A stretch of 64,000 nt of DNA from an uncultured Armatimonadota bacterium. GTDB taxonomy: Bacteria > Armatimonadota > Fimbriimonadia > Fimbriimonadales > Fimbriimonadaceae. A program made the position numbers and the translations under genes. Location: positions 1 to 64,000 of the forward strand of contig CAIYLG010000061.1 in NCBI GenBank assembly GCA_903927025.1, read 5' to 3'. The notes beneath the pieces were generated by a model. It made no database searches and had not been told where the DNA came from. It saw nothing but the letters and a program-made list of their open reading frames with translations. Numbering within the stretch: position 1 is the first letter of the stretch; each line of letters starts with the position of its first letter. Positions 8,872 through 18,491 of the stretch are shown piece by piece.

Positions 8872-9253
8872 AATCTAAATTCAGACGACATCAATAACGC
8901 AGCCGGTGGTCGTAGCGTTGAACTCGTCCAGTTGACCGGGTAAATGGGCTTTTGGGTGGAAGCATGTTGCTCCTTGTCCACCCTGGTCTTGTTGCGGATC
9001 GGGGTGAAGCGGAGGTGACGTTCTGGTTTGCGATGTATCTTGCAGGCCGCGGCTCCGGCGGTCGGAGGGCCAGTTTCTGGGACAACTTCGAGATTGCCTG
9101 TCGGGTCGCGGAGATCGAGGATCGGGCGGAGTTCTTGCGGGGTCAGGCTTGTAAGGGGTCTCTCGTGTTCACCCGGCGGGTTGCGGCTTGGTTATTGGCC
9201 GAAGCGCTTACCTAGTCTTTCGCCAAGGCGAAAGGGAGTTCGAAGCAAGAAAT
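8872..9253. other. Intergenic or decayed stretch without a supported gene
   Basis: Frames are open on both strands (for example 8952-9215 plus and a minus frame through about 8730-9190), but neither has a recognisable motif, start signal or protein-like composition. It may be remains of an older insertion. Confidence 0.35.
9217..9234 (-). repeat. Perfect 8-bp inverted repeat downstream of rhuM
   Basis: CTTTCGCC and GGCGAAAG around two bases, about 20 bases after the rhuM stop on the minus strand. No T tract follows, so terminator function is doubtful. Confidence 0.4.
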
Positions 9254-10246
9254 TCAGTTGGTATTGCGCTCGCCGATGCGCTTAATTTCTTTTTCGAAGT
9301 CGCTCTCGAACGCGGAATCCTGGGTACTTCGAAACTTTTCGAATTGCTCTTCGGCGAGTTTCTTGGCGACCTCGGCGGAAACCTTTCCAGGATTGGTGAG
9401 GGCTTCATGCTCATTGAATTTTAGGAATGCATCCAGGCGGTCAACCCATTCCACCATTTTGATCGGGATTCGACGTTGGGCGAGCCCCTCGGCATAGAGG
9501 AGGTACTGCTCGACGACTCGGTTTAGCTCTTTGATCTCGGATTCGATCATGTAGTTCTTGGCCGTCGTAACGTCACTTTTCAGGATTTTTCCCTTGGGCG
9601 CGTTCTTCCATGTTGTCAAGCCCATTGTTGGCTTCGTCGCATCGGCCCGTTCCGCGATGAGCTCGGCTGCGGTCTTACCGCTCACCGCCCAATGGAGCTT
9701 GTTTTGAACTGTCGCAAAGAACTTCTGTGTGGTTTCTGCCTTTGGGTCGTAGTCGATGCTCGCCTGCTCTTAAAGGTCGGTTATCTTCAGGTAAAAGCGG
9801 CGCTCGCTTGAACGAATCTCTCGGATTCGTTCAATGAGTTCATCGAAATAGTCTTTCCCAAATCGCTTGTTGAGCTTTAGCCTCTCATCGTCAAGCACAA
9901 AGCCTTTGATGATGAATTCCTTGAGTGTCTTCGTAGCCCAGATGCGGAATTGGGTTGCCTGCTTTGAGTTGACGCGATAGCCCACGGCGATGATCGCGTC
10001 GAGAGAGTAGTGGTTCGTCTCGTCCGATTTTCCGTCAGTGGCAGTTATCCGGAATTTCCGGATAACTGACTGCTCTTCGAGTTCGGACGATCTGAAGATG
10101 TTCTGAAGATGCTCGTTGACGGTGCGAACATCCACGCAAAATAGCTCTGAGAGGCACTTTTGTGTTAACCAAAAGGTCTCCTCTTCAAAAGTGACTTCAA
10201 CCTTAGTGGTCCCGTCTGCAGACGTGTAGAGGATGATTTCGCTCAT
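9254..10246 (-). pseudogene. rhuM: RhuM family gene interrupted by an in-frame TAA
   Basis: Read through, the frame encodes about 330 residues, the normal length of RhuM (PF13310), a family of unproven function often found in genomic islands. The N-terminal part runs from MSEIILYTSADG (ATG at 10246) to YLKITDL, then comes TAA at 9770-9772 (codon 159), then in the same frame EQASIDYDPKAETTQKFF and the complete C-terminal half. RhuM proteins normally continue with a tyrosine here (ITD-x-Y), so a Tyr codon TAT/TAC probably became TAA by one substitution. No other lesion is visible, suggesting recent loss. An internal GTG 57 bases after the stop (VSGKT) could allow a separate C-terminal product, but that is speculative. 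Confidence 0.88.
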
Positions 10247-10284
10247 GATCCAATCGTGCCGACCTTGTCTGGGTGCGAATCCAC

Positions 10285-10974
10285 CTACTCCAGATACAAA
10301 CCGTTGGCGTTTAGGGTGAAGCGGTAGCCGAGCATTTCGGCGGATCTTCGGCACATGACCATGCGGGTGAGAAAGATCTCGAAGTACTCCATCACCGAGG
10401 CCTGCTTGGTGTCGATCTCCAAGGTCAGCTCGATGGTTTGAGCGTCTGGCTTGATCTCCACTCGACTCCTCTGCACGGCGTAGTTCACCCGGTCGTGAAT
10501 GTCAAAGCTCTCGATGATCGGGTTCTGAACGCGGCTGAAGTGGACGTCGCTTTTGTCGGCGATGATCAGCGCGGCGGACATCACGGAGATCGGTCCGCCC
10601 ATCATCTCCTCGTGGTTGCCAATCGCGCCAAGGATCGGTGCGATCTCGGCGGGATCCATGCCCATTTCGTTGAGAATCGTGAATGCCATGGCTGCGCCGT
10701 GGGACGGGTGGTTGATTCGGGCGATAACGTTGCCGATGTCGTGCATCCAGGCCGCGATCTGTCCGAGTTCCACTTCTCGGGGCGACATATTCTGGTGCTC
10801 CAGGATGTACTTGGTGATGCCGGAGACCATGCGGACGTGTCGATGTCCGTGCTCGGTGTAGCCCATGGACTTCATCACCTGGTTGGCGCCCTCGATGAGG
10901 GTGTTGATTTTAGGGTTGTTGCTGATCTCTTTGAACGTGATCTGCTTGGGGCCGACAACGACGACGGGTTCCAT
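10285..10974 (-). CDS. HD-domain phosphohydrolase
   Basis: A 229-residue soluble HD-superfamily protein. The metal-binding pattern is visible as GHRHVRMV, then MHDIGN (the HD pair), HPSHGA, GNHEE and ADKSD, matching the H...HD...H...H...D order of metal-dependent phosphohydrolases. The substrate may be a nucleotide or cyclic dinucleotide, but nothing in the sequence settles this. There is no Shine-Dalgarno site; a TAAGCT box lies 8 bases before the ATG, compatible with leaderless transcription. Located between the rhuM pseudogene and a divergent GH78 gene. Confidence 0.8.
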   Translation of the reverse strand: MEPVVVVGPKQITFKEISNNPKINTLIEGANQVMKSMGYTEHGHRHVRMVSGITKYILEHQNMSPREVELGQIAAWMHDIGNVIARINHPSHGAAMAFTILNEMGMDPAEIAPILGAIGNHEEMMGGPISVMSAALIIADKSDVHFSRVQNPIIESFDIHDRVNYAVQRSRVEIKPDAQTIELTLEIDTKQASVMEYFEIFLTRMVMCRRSAEMLGYRFTLNANGLYLE

Positions 10975-11119
10975 ATTCTGTTAGCTTAGGCGATCCTTTT
11001 AAGGATATGTGCCCTTGTCCTACGTGAATTACGGGCTCTTCGTGTCGATTCTCACCTGAATTGATTCATTTGGACGGACCAGAGATGGCAAACTGTGTCC
11101 GTTCAGTTTGGAGCGACCC

Positions 11120-14100
11120 ATGTCGATGTTCTTCCTCGCATCTCTTATAGTTTCTGGCGGCGGAGGGCTTCACGCAGTGAACCTGCGCAGCGAATACCTC
11201 ACGAACCCTATCGGTCTGGAGTCGCGTCATCCGCGCTTGAGTTGGGTGGAAACAGCCAACTATCGTGGCGCGAAGCAGTCCGCCTACCGAATTATCGTCT
11301 CCAGCTCAAGAAGCAAGCTCGATTCCGGCATCGGCGATCTTTGGGATTCAGGAAAGGTCGCGTCCAGCGAAACCACTCAGATTCCATATGCTGGCAAGCC
11401 GCTTCACAGCCGCGAATTTGCCGCATGGAAGGTCCAGGTTTGGGATTCCAGAGGCCACCGAAGCGAGGCCGCCATTCCCGCCTCGTTCGAGATGGGTCTC
11501 TTGGAAAGGTCCGACTGGAAGGCCACGTGGATTGGCGCTCAGCCGCAGAAGCAGAATGAGCTCAACGTCAATGGCGCTCAGTGGATTTGGTACCCCGAAG
11601 CCGATGAAAAGGGCGAAATGCCCCACGGCTCCTGCTTCCTGAAGTCAACCGTCACGGTGGCATCAGGATCTGACATCGACACTGCTGTCATGGCAGTTTC
11701 AGCAGATGATCATTTTAAGATTTCCGTGAACGGCAAACCCGCTGGCAGTGGCGACGGATGGCAGTCCGTTCACACCGTTGACCTCGCCGGGAAACTGAAG
11801 CCGGGTGCCAACGAGATTCTCATTCAGGGACTCAATGACACTGGCAAAGCTGGCGTGGCCGCGATGGGTCGCATCCGCTACAAGTCGGGCAAAGAGCAGA
11901 CATTCTCCACGATGGAGGGCTGGCTTTCTGCAAAGCACCTGGGCGACGAATGGACCGCACCACTAGTGGTCGGACCCGTCGGGATGGCACCTTGGGGCAA
12001 ACCCAAGTCTCCCGTCACCAACGGCAGAACCCCCTATTTCCGCAAGACTTTCACCACTCATTCTCCCGTCGTTTCGGCCCGAGCCTACGTCAGCGCGCTT
12101 GGCCTCTATCGACTCTATCTAGACGGCAAGGAGGTCAGCCACGACCTCTTGCGTCCGGGTTGGACCGACTACCATACGCGCGTTCAGTATCAGAGCTACG
12201 ATGTCACTAAGCTTCTTGGTCCTGGCGGTCACGCGGTTGGAATCGTGTTGGGCAATGGCTGGTACACCGGCCGCGTCGGTTGGACGCTCGGACAGAACTA
12301 CGGCACCCAGCCGATGGGGCTGGTTCAAGTTGAACTGACCCACGCCAATGGAAAGCGAGAACTGGTCACATCCGACAAGTCTTGGCAGGCTGGATATGGC
12401 CCGATTCTCGCCGATGACCTGCTGAACGGCGAAACCTTTGACGCACGTCTCGATACAGCCCACCATGGAATTCAGGGTTGGGCAACCGCCGGATACCACG
12501 CGGCTGGCTGGGGAACCCCAAAGGTTCAAGGCTATACGCGCATTCTCATTAATGCCCAGCAGTCTCCATCCGTGCACAAGCTTCAGGAGTTGGCACCGCA
12601 GACGATCAAAGAGATGCCGAAGGGCAGCTACATCTTTGACATGGCCCAGAACATGGTTGGCTACGCCCGCCTAAAGGTGAAGGGTCCTGCCGGAACCACG
12701 GTTCGTATTCGATTCGCTGAAATGTTGAATCCAGACGGTTCGATCTATGTGACGAACCTTCGCAGCGCAAAAGCAACCGACACCTACACCCTCAAGGGTG
12801 ACGGGGTTGAAGTTTACGAGCCTTCGTTTACCTTCCACGGTTTCCGATACGTCGAGGTGACCGGCTTCCCGGGCAAGCCGACCAAGGGTGCGATCACTGG
12901 CGTGGTCATCGGCTCAGACAATCCAAGAACCGGCGAATTTGCCACCAGCAGCACGCTGGTGAACAAGTTGGCCAAGAATATCTATTGGGGTCAGCGAGGC
13001 AACTACGTAGACGTACCCACCGACTGTCCGCAGCGAGATGAGCGACTTGGTTGGATGGGCGACGCCCAAATCTTCGTTCGCACCGCGACCTACAACAACG
13101 ACATCGCCGGCTTCATGTCCAAGTGGACCCGAGACGTGGACGATGCCCAGTCGCCCGAAGGCGGATTCTCAGACGTGTCTCCCCGACTGGTCGATGACAG
13201 CGACGGTGCTCCCGCTTGGGGAGACGCTGGCGTCATCGTGCCATGGACGATCTATCAGTCTTACGGTGACAAGCGAATCCTTGACGTTCACTACTCCGCG
13301 ATGCAGAGATGGATTAAGTACATCGACGAAGTGAATCCGGATCACATCTGGATCAAGCGATCCAACAACAACTTTGGCGACTGGCTCAACGTTCAGGACG
13401 ACACTCCTCGCGAAGTGATCGCCACTGCCTACTTCGCCCACAGCACCGATCTCCTTGCCAAATCCGCAAAGGTGCTCGGCAAAACGGAGGATGCAAAGCG
13501 ATACACCGAGCTGTTCCAGGCGATCCGAAAGGCGTTCAACGACAAGTTTGTTGGATCCGACGGAACCATCAAAGGCGACTCTCAGACCGACTACGTAATT
13601 GCTCTCGACTTTGGTCTGCTTGAGCCAGCTCAGCAGGCTCAGGCTATCGAGAAGCTGTCGCAGCACATCATGATCGACCGAAAGGGTCACCTTTCGACTG
13701 GCTTCGTTGGCGTTGGCTACCTCTGCCCAACTCTGACCAAGTTCGGCCGAATCGACATTGCCTACAAGCTGCTCAACACGGACACATATCCGAGCTGGGG
13801 CTACTCCATTCGACAGGGCGCAACCACGATCTGGGAGCGATGGGATGGCTGGAGAGCAGACAAGGGATTCCAGGATCCTGGAATGAACTCATTCAACCAC
13901 TACTCTCTTGGTTCGGTCGGTGAGTGGATGTACAACTGGGTCGCCGGTATCGACATGGATCCTGCCAAGCCCGGCTTCTCCCATATCGTGCTTCATCCGG
14001 TTCCCGGTGGTGGGCTCACTTGGGCGAAGGGCTCTCTGGACACCATCCACGGCTTGGTGGAAACCGAGTGGAAGGTCGCGAAGAACGGAACGTTCACCCT

Positions 14101-14284
14101 TGATGTGAAGGTCCCAGCCAACACCTACGCCACCCTCACCCTGCCGGTATCGGCAAAGGCGAAGGTTACGGAGGGTGGAGTTTCGGCGATCCTCGCTAAG
14201 GGCGTCTCCGGTGCCGGCATTGAAAAGGGCCACCCTGTGTATCAACTGGGCAGCGGCGTCTATCACTTCAAGGCCATTCCATAA
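11120..14284 (+). CDS. Secreted alpha-L-rhamnosidase (GH78)
   Basis: Removes terminal alpha-L-rhamnose from glycans or glycosides outside the cytoplasm. The 1054-residue protein starts at ATG 11120, preferred over an upstream TTG because GGAG lies 6 bases before it and the N-terminus (MSMFFLASLIVSGGGGLHA) is a signal peptide. It shows the family order: N-terminal beta-sandwiches, a substrate-binding domain around TPYFRKTFTT and SALGLYRLYLDGKEV, the (alpha/alpha)6 barrel with the catalytic block DCPQRDERLGWMGD, and a C-terminal sandwich (VLHPVPGGGL). The acidic residues of that block include the expected general acid. It is followed at 2 bases by the sugar ABC transporter, so hydrolysis and uptake are probably co-transcribed. 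Confidence 0.93.
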   Translation: MSMFFLASLIVSGGGGLHAVNLRSEYLTNPIGLESRHPRLSWVETANYRGAKQSAYRIIVSSSRSKLDSGIGDLWDSGKVASSETTQIPYAGKPLHSREFAAWKVQVWDSRGHRSEAAIPASFEMGLLERSDWKATWIGAQPQKQNELNVNGAQWIWYPEADEKGEMPHGSCFLKSTVTVASGSDIDTAVMAVSADDHFKISVNGKPAGSGDGWQSVHTVDLAGKLKPGANEILIQGLNDTGKAGVAAMGRIRYKSGKEQTFSTMEGWLSAKHLGDEWTAPLVVGPVGMAPWGKPKSPVTNGRTPYFRKTFTTHSPVVSARAYVSALGLYRLYLDGKEVSHDLLRPGWTDYHTRVQYQSYDVTKLLGPGGHAVGIVLGNGWYTGRVGWTLGQNYGTQPMGLVQVELTHANGKRELVTSDKSWQAGYGPILADDLLNGETFDARLDTAHHGIQGWATAGYHAAGWGTPKVQGYTRILINAQQSPSVHKLQELAPQTIKEMPKGSYIFDMAQNMVGYARLKVKGPAGTTVRIRFAEMLNPDGSIYVTNLRSAKATDTYTLKGDGVEVYEPSFTFHGFRYVEVTGFPGKPTKGAITGVVIGSDNPRTGEFATSSTLVNKLAKNIYWGQRGNYVDVPTDCPQRDERLGWMGDAQIFVRTATYNNDIAGFMSKWTRDVDDAQSPEGGFSDVSPRLVDDSDGAPAWGDAGVIVPWTIYQSYGDKRILDVHYSAMQRWIKYIDEVNPDHIWIKRSNNNFGDWLNVQDDTPREVIATAYFAHSTDLLAKSAKVLGKTEDAKRYTELFQAIRKAFNDKFVGSDGTIKGDSQTDYVIALDFGLLEPAQQAQAIEKLSQHIMIDRKGHLSTGFVGVGYLCPTLTKFGRIDIAYKLLNTDTYPSWGYSIRQGATTIWERWDGWRADKGFQDPGMNSFNHYSLGSVGEWMYNWVAGIDMDPAKPGFSHIVLHPVPGGGLTWAKGSLDTIHGLVETEWKVAKNGTFTLDVKVPANTYATLTLPVSAKAKVTEGGVSAILAKGVSGAGIEKGHPVYQLGSGVYHFKAIP

Positions 14285-14286
14285 AC

Positions 14287-15801
14287 GTGACGGACTCCTC
14301 TAGCCCGATTATCTCTGCCCGCGGAATCCGAATGGCTTTCGCGGGCGTTGAGGTGCTCAAAGGCATCGATCTGGATCTATTCCCGGGCGAAGTTCACGGC
14401 ATCATCGGAGAGAACGGCGCTGGGAAGTCCACCATGGGCAAACTGATCGCCGGTGTCTATCGGCCCACCGGCGGCACGATCTCGATCAACGGGGAGCCAA
14501 AGACCTTGGCCAACCCGCGAGCGGCAATGGCTCTGGGCGTGGCCCTGATCCACCAAGAGCCGCTGACCTTCCCAGATTTGGATGTTGCGGAGAACATCTT
14601 CATCGGTCGCCAACCGGTCGGAGCAGGAAGACGCGTCGACTGGAAGGGAATGCAGGCAAAGGCCGCCGAGCTTCTGAACTCCTTGGGAGTCCATCTTGAC
14701 CCCAGGGCTAAGGTTCGTGGACTCAGCGTGGCGGATCAGCAGATGGTGGAGCTTGCCGCCGCACTTTCCCAAAACGCAAAGGTTCTGATCCTCGACGAAA
14801 CCACCGCATCCCTCACACCCAAAGAGGTTGAAGAGCTGTTCGTCATCGTGCGCCGCCTCCGCGATCAAGGGTGCGCCATCGCCTTTGTGAGCCACCGGCT
14901 GAATGAAGTTTTTGAGATCTGCAACCGCATCACCGTGCTGCGGGATGGCGAAAAGGTCGGAGAGCGCATCCCTTCAGAAAGCGACGTCCAAGAGATCGTC
15001 CGAATGATGGTGGGCAGAGAGCTGGCATCCGAGAAGTTTCAACCCGCGAATCACAGCGCCGAACGCTTCATGCTTGAAGTGGAGGGTCTCAGCCAGGGCA
15101 CGACCTTCTCCGACATCACTTTCGGTGTTCGCAAAGGTGAAATCGTCGGACTCGCTGGACTCGTTGGTGCGGGCAGAACCGATGTCGCCCGAGCCATCTT
15201 TGGCATCACCCAACCTACCGCAGGAACGGTAAAGGTTGACGGGGCCGTGGTCGAAGTCAAGAACCCGAAGTCCGCCATGGCCTCAGGTTTGGCTCTGGTG
15301 CCGGAAGATCGCCAACATCATGGCCTCCTGATGCCGGTGAGCATCGCCGAGAATGCATGTCTTGCGATTCTCCGATCCCTCTCCAAGGCGGGATGGGTCA
15401 ACAAGAAGCAGATCAACAGTCGCTCGGCTGAATACGCTTCGCGCCTTCAGGTGGCGATGCGGGACGTCAGCCAGCCAGTCCGCGACCTGAGCGGTGGGAA
15501 CCAGCAGAAGGTGGTTCTCGCCAAGTGGCTGATGACGCAGCCTAAGGTGCTTATCCTAGATGAGCCAACGCGCGGCATCGACGTTGGAGCAAAGGCGGAG
15601 GTCCACCGGCTGATGCGTGAACTGGCGGATTCGGGCCTCGCGATCCTCATGATCTCTTCCGATCTTCAAGAGGTTCTCGCGGTGAGCGAGCGAGTGATGG
15701 TGATGCGCGAAGGCAAACTCCTCAAAATTTTTGAACCGGGCACGGCTACCCAAGAAAACATCATGCTGGCAGCAACAGGGCAGGTGGCACATGCAGGCTG
15801 A
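14287..15801 (+). CDS. Sugar ABC transporter ATP-binding protein (RbsA/RhaT type)
   Basis: A 504-residue double ATPase of the carbohydrate uptake CUT2 family. The first half has Walker A GENGAGKS, signature LSVADQQ and Walker B LILDETTA; the second half has the degenerate P-loop usual for this family (GLVGAGRTD), signature LSGGNQQK and LILDEPTRGIDVGAK. The start is GTG, 2 bases after the rhamnosidase stop, and its 3' end overlaps the next permease by 11 bases. Given the GH78 neighbour and a rhamnulose-1-phosphate aldolase nearby, L-rhamnose is the likely cargo (inference). No substrate-binding protein gene is present in the window. Confidence 0.92.
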   Translation: MTDSSSPIISARGIRMAFAGVEVLKGIDLDLFPGEVHGIIGENGAGKSTMGKLIAGVYRPTGGTISINGEPKTLANPRAAMALGVALIHQEPLTFPDLDVAENIFIGRQPVGAGRRVDWKGMQAKAAELLNSLGVHLDPRAKVRGLSVADQQMVELAAALSQNAKVLILDETTASLTPKEVEELFVIVRRLRDQGCAIAFVSHRLNEVFEICNRITVLRDGEKVGERIPSESDVQEIVRMMVGRELASEKFQPANHSAERFMLEVEGLSQGTTFSDITFGVRKGEIVGLAGLVGAGRTDVARAIFGITQPTAGTVKVDGAVVEVKNPKSAMASGLALVPEDRQHHGLLMPVSIAENACLAILRSLSKAGWVNKKQINSRSAEYASRLQVAMRDVSQPVRDLSGGNQQKVVLAKWLMTQPKVLILDEPTRGIDVGAKAEVHRLMRELADSGLAILMISSDLQEVLAVSERVMVMREGKLLKIFEPGTATQENIMLAATGQVAHAG

Positions 15802-16789
15802 ACTCGCCAAGCGCCTTGCCGCCTTTCGAGAGGCAGGCACCCTTGTGCTCCTCCTCATCGTTGCCGGGGCCGCGCTCGTCAAGAATCCTCACTTTTTAGA
15901 GGCCAAGAACCTCAACAGCATCCTCCTTTGGATTCCACTCCTTGCCGTTGTCGGCATGGGGCAGATGATGGTGATCCTCACCCGCGGAATCGATGTCTCC
16001 GTCGGCTCGACAATGGGACTCGCCGGAATCATCGTGGGAATGCTGTTTAGAGATCACCCTGGTCTGAATATCTACATGGGCACGGCGATCGGCATGGCGA
16101 TTGGCGCCGTGCTCGGAGCGGTCAATGGTGGGCTCATTGCCTGGGCCAAAGTGCCGCCGATCATCGCGACGCTGGGCACGCTTAGCGCATATCGAGGCGT
16201 GGTGTTCATCGTTAGCAAAGGTGATCAGGTGGATTCCAACAACATCCCTGACGCGCTGACAAACTGGACGCTTCATGGTCCCTTTCAAATTGCAGGGGTC
16301 ACTTTCTCATGGCTCCTGGTTTGGGCACTGGCGGCGGCCGCCGTTACCGCCTACCTGCTCAAGTGGACTCGAACTGGCAGGGATATCTATTCAATAGGCA
16401 GCAATCCCGAAGCCGCTCGCCTGCGCGGTATCCCCGTCGCGCGAGTGACCTTTTTTGTCTATGCGGCGTGTGGCGCGCTCTCCGGACTTGCCGGCGTGCT
16501 TTACGCCTCGCGCTATGGATTTGTGAACCCTGCCACGGCAGGCTCAGGATTCGAGCTCATCGTGATCGCCGCAGTTGTCATCGGGGGAACCAACGTGTTT
16601 GGTGGCTCCGGAACCGTCACCGGCGTCTTGCTGGGGTGCCTGCTGTTGGGAACGATCAACGTCGCGCTTGCCGTCCTCGGGATCGATGAGACCTGGCAGA
16701 TGTTGGTTTACGGTGTCGTGATCTTGGTCGCGATGATGCTTGACGGTGCCGTTCGGCGCTGGCTGGGCCAGTTGACGGAGGCGGCATGA
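15791..16789 (+). CDS. Sugar ABC transporter permease (CUT2 family), subunit 1
   Basis: A 332-residue inner-membrane permease of the BPD_transp_2 family, with about 8-10 hydrophobic segments and the hallmark GIDVSVGSTMGLAGI and GGTNVFGGSGTVTGVLLG motifs. The start is ATG 15791 (MQAELAKRLAAFREAG), inside the ATPase gene; a longer in-frame start upstream would add residues that only reflect the overlapping gene. Pairs with the next gene as a heterodimeric pore, as RhaP/RhaQ do in rhamnose uptake. Confidence 0.92.
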   Translation: MQAELAKRLAAFREAGTLVLLLIVAGAALVKNPHFLEAKNLNSILLWIPLLAVVGMGQMMVILTRGIDVSVGSTMGLAGIIVGMLFRDHPGLNIYMGTAIGMAIGAVLGAVNGGLIAWAKVPPIIATLGTLSAYRGVVFIVSKGDQVDSNNIPDALTNWTLHGPFQIAGVTFSWLLVWALAAAAVTAYLLKWTRTGRDIYSIGSNPEAARLRGIPVARVTFFVYAACGALSGLAGVLYASRYGFVNPATAGSGFELIVIAAVVIGGTNVFGGSGTVTGVLLGCLLLGTINVALAVLGIDETWQMLVYGVVILVAMMLDGAVRRWLGQLTEAA

Positions 16790-17733
16790 GAAAGCTTCTT
16801 GTCCGCTCCGAGACCGTTCCTGCCGTGCTTCTCGTTTTCGCCTTTATCGCCGGTGCGATGCAGTCGAAGTTCTTCCTCGACTTTCGCTACATCTTGGATT
16901 CGATGACTCTGTATGTCGAGCCGGGCCTGCTGGCCCTTGGCATGACCTTTGTGATCGTCAGCGGCAACATCGACCTCTCTGTGGCGTCGATGACTGTCCT
17001 GGTGGCATGCGTTTCCGGTCGTATGATGGAATCCGGAACCTCCGTTCCCGTCGCCTGTGCTGCAGGGCTTCTGCTCGGTGTCGGGCTGGGCACCATCAAT
17101 GGTGTGCTCGTCGCCAAAGTAAAGCTCCCCTCGTTTGTGGTGACGCTGGCGACTATGGCCGTGTACCGCGGCATCGCTCAGGTTTTACTGGGGGCGGCAT
17201 CGGCCAAGATTCCCGCGAGCTTTGTCGGAATCGACATGCAGTATCTGCCTGGTCACTTCCCAATTCCGCTCGCCCTGATGCTGATTGTGGCGCTGATCCT
17301 CGGCCTTATCCTGCACCGAAGCCTGTTTGGTCGCTGGGTGTTCTCGGTTGGTACCAACGAGCTCGCATCGTTCTATGCGGGCCTTCCGGTTGCGGCGGTG
17401 AAGATTGGCGTATTCGCTCTCTCCGGTCTGATGGCAGGCATTGCCGCGCTCCTGATGAATTCGCGTCTGGGAGTTGCCCGATTTGACCACGCAAAGGGCT
17501 TGGAGCTGGATGCCATCACCGCCGTGCTCTTAGGTGGGGCAAGCATCTTCGGCGGCCGCGGATCGGCTTCCGGGACCGTTCTGGCCATCTTCCTCGTCGC
17601 CATCCTCCGCATAGGCATGGGAGTGGCGAACGTGAAGGCCGAGTATCAGCTCGCAGTCATCGGAACGCTGTTGGTGGTCGCGGTGCTGTCCGGGAATCTG
17701 ATGGATCGTCTTTCGGGAAGCAGGAAGGCTTAG
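16786..17733 (+). CDS. Sugar ABC transporter permease (CUT2 family), subunit 2
   Basis: A 315-residue permease of the same family as its upstream neighbour, overlapping it by four bases (ATGA). GNIDLSVASMTVLVACV and GGASIFGGRGSASGTVLA are the family motifs. Last gene of the rhamnosidase-transporter operon; a long inverted repeat follows 60 bases later and a minus-strand gene approaches from the other side. Confidence 0.92.
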   Translation: MRKLLVRSETVPAVLLVFAFIAGAMQSKFFLDFRYILDSMTLYVEPGLLALGMTFVIVSGNIDLSVASMTVLVACVSGRMMESGTSVPVACAAGLLLGVGLGTINGVLVAKVKLPSFVVTLATMAVYRGIAQVLLGAASAKIPASFVGIDMQYLPGHFPIPLALMLIVALILGLILHRSLFGRWVFSVGTNELASFYAGLPVAAVKIGVFALSGLMAGIAALLMNSRLGVARFDHAKGLELDAITAVLLGGASIFGGRGSASGTVLAIFLVAILRIGMGVANVKAEYQLAVIGTLLVVAVLSGNLMDRLSGSRKA

Positions 17734-17793
17734 GCGCAGATTCGCCTCTACTTTTGGCCCGCATTTAATTCGGAGCCAGGGGCGCGTTTTTGT

Positions 17794-17982
17794 TCGCCAC
17801 CCCCTCCCTGACCCTCCAACCCGCCACGGATGGCGGTGGCGGGAACCTCGATTCCGGTCTTCTGGGCACGATCAGATGATGAACTTCTAGGTACCAGACG
17901 CTTCTGACCCAGTCAAGGAGCTGTCGAACGGCTCCCTCTCCCGCCATTCGTGGCGGGTTGGAGGGTGGGGAGGGGGTGGCGA
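17794..17982. repeat. Long inverted repeat A between convergent transcripts
   Basis: Arms of about 43 bp (17794-17836 and 17941-17982) are near-perfect reverse complements, C-rich on the left (CCACCCCCTCCC) and G-rich on the right, around a 104-bp loop. It lies after the permease stop and before the terminator of a minus-strand gene. The remaining intergenic DNA to 18143 shows no gene. Confidence 0.85.
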
Positions 17983-18143
17983 AAGTCAGCGTTCCCGGCC
18001 TCGGCCGGGGTCCATATTGATCTATTCTCTCGGCCGGTATTTTATTTAGAGCAAGGGGAGCGGCTGGATGCTGGCCAACTTCCCGGAGACCACCCCGTCC
18101 AGCTTCGCTTTCCAGCCCTCCACGTAGGGGAATGAGAACCAGA

Positions 18144-18174
18144 ACGGCACCGAGCAGAGGGTGCTCGGTGCCGT
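18144..18174 (-). terminator. Terminator of the small basic protein gene
   Basis: A 13-bp perfect stem (18144-18156 with 18162-18174) with a 5-base loop, 33 bases downstream of the stop at 18208 on the minus strand, followed by a weak T-rich tail. Confidence 0.7.
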
Positions 18175-18207
18175 GGGAGAGGTGGGATGTTTGCGGGCGC
18201 AGCCGCT

Positions 18208-18426
18208 CTAGCCGGTCATACCGTCGGCTAGGTCTTCTCGAATCTGCCATGCTCGGCGCAGGTCCTGAGCTCGAAGCGCTTTCTTTGCTTTGATCTGCTT
18301 GCGCGTCGGCCCGACCTCCTCGGACTCTTTCTCGAACTGCTTCACAACCCAGTTCTTCGTGGTTCGGATTTTTCCGACAATCATTCTCGCCTTTCGGCGT
18401 CGCCAAGCTCGGCTACGATTCGTCAT
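18208..18426 (-). CDS. Small, highly basic hypothetical protein
   Basis: A 72-residue protein starting MTNRSRAWRRRKARMIVGK, very rich in Arg and Lys in the first 25 residues, then a mostly helical tail (KQIKAKKALRAQDLRRAW). A perfect GGAGGT (18434-18439) lies 7 bases before the ATG, much better than most genes here, and a strong terminator follows, so it is almost certainly expressed as its own unit. The composition suggests binding to nucleic acid or ribosomes. I do not recognise a family. Confidence 0.7.
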   Translation of the reverse strand: MTNRSRAWRRRKARMIVGKIRTTKNWVVKQFEKESEEVGPTRKQIKAKKALRAQDLRRAWQIREDLADGMTG

Positions 18427-18433
18427 TACCGTT

Positions 18434-18473
18434 ACCTCCGTGGAGCAATGCTCCTGTGGCCCTGGTGGCCACA
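18434..18473 (-). promoter_or_regulatory. Structured leader of the small basic protein gene
   Basis: Two back-to-back hairpins precede the ribosome site: 18442-18454 (GGAGC/GCTCC) and 18455-18473 (7-bp stem TGTGGCC). Upstream on the minus strand AATATAAG gives a plausible -10 element, so the leader would be about 45 bases long. Confidence 0.45.
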
Positions 18474-18491
18474 CTTATATTCTCTTACGGT

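Noticed and set aside
8952-9215. 87-codon plus-strand frame between the hypothetical gene and rhuM
   Set aside because: No motif, poor start signals, and an opposite-strand frame is equally open; not enough to call a gene.
9217-9234. Intrinsic terminator of rhuM
   Set aside because: Perfect stem but two-base loop and no T tract.
17794-17982. CRISPR array or IS ends
   Set aside because: Only one pair of arms, no regular spacers, no transposase, no target duplications seen.
17765-18406. 213-codon minus-strand frame
   Set aside because: It runs through inverted repeat A and overlaps the better-supported small basic gene; composition is repeat-like.
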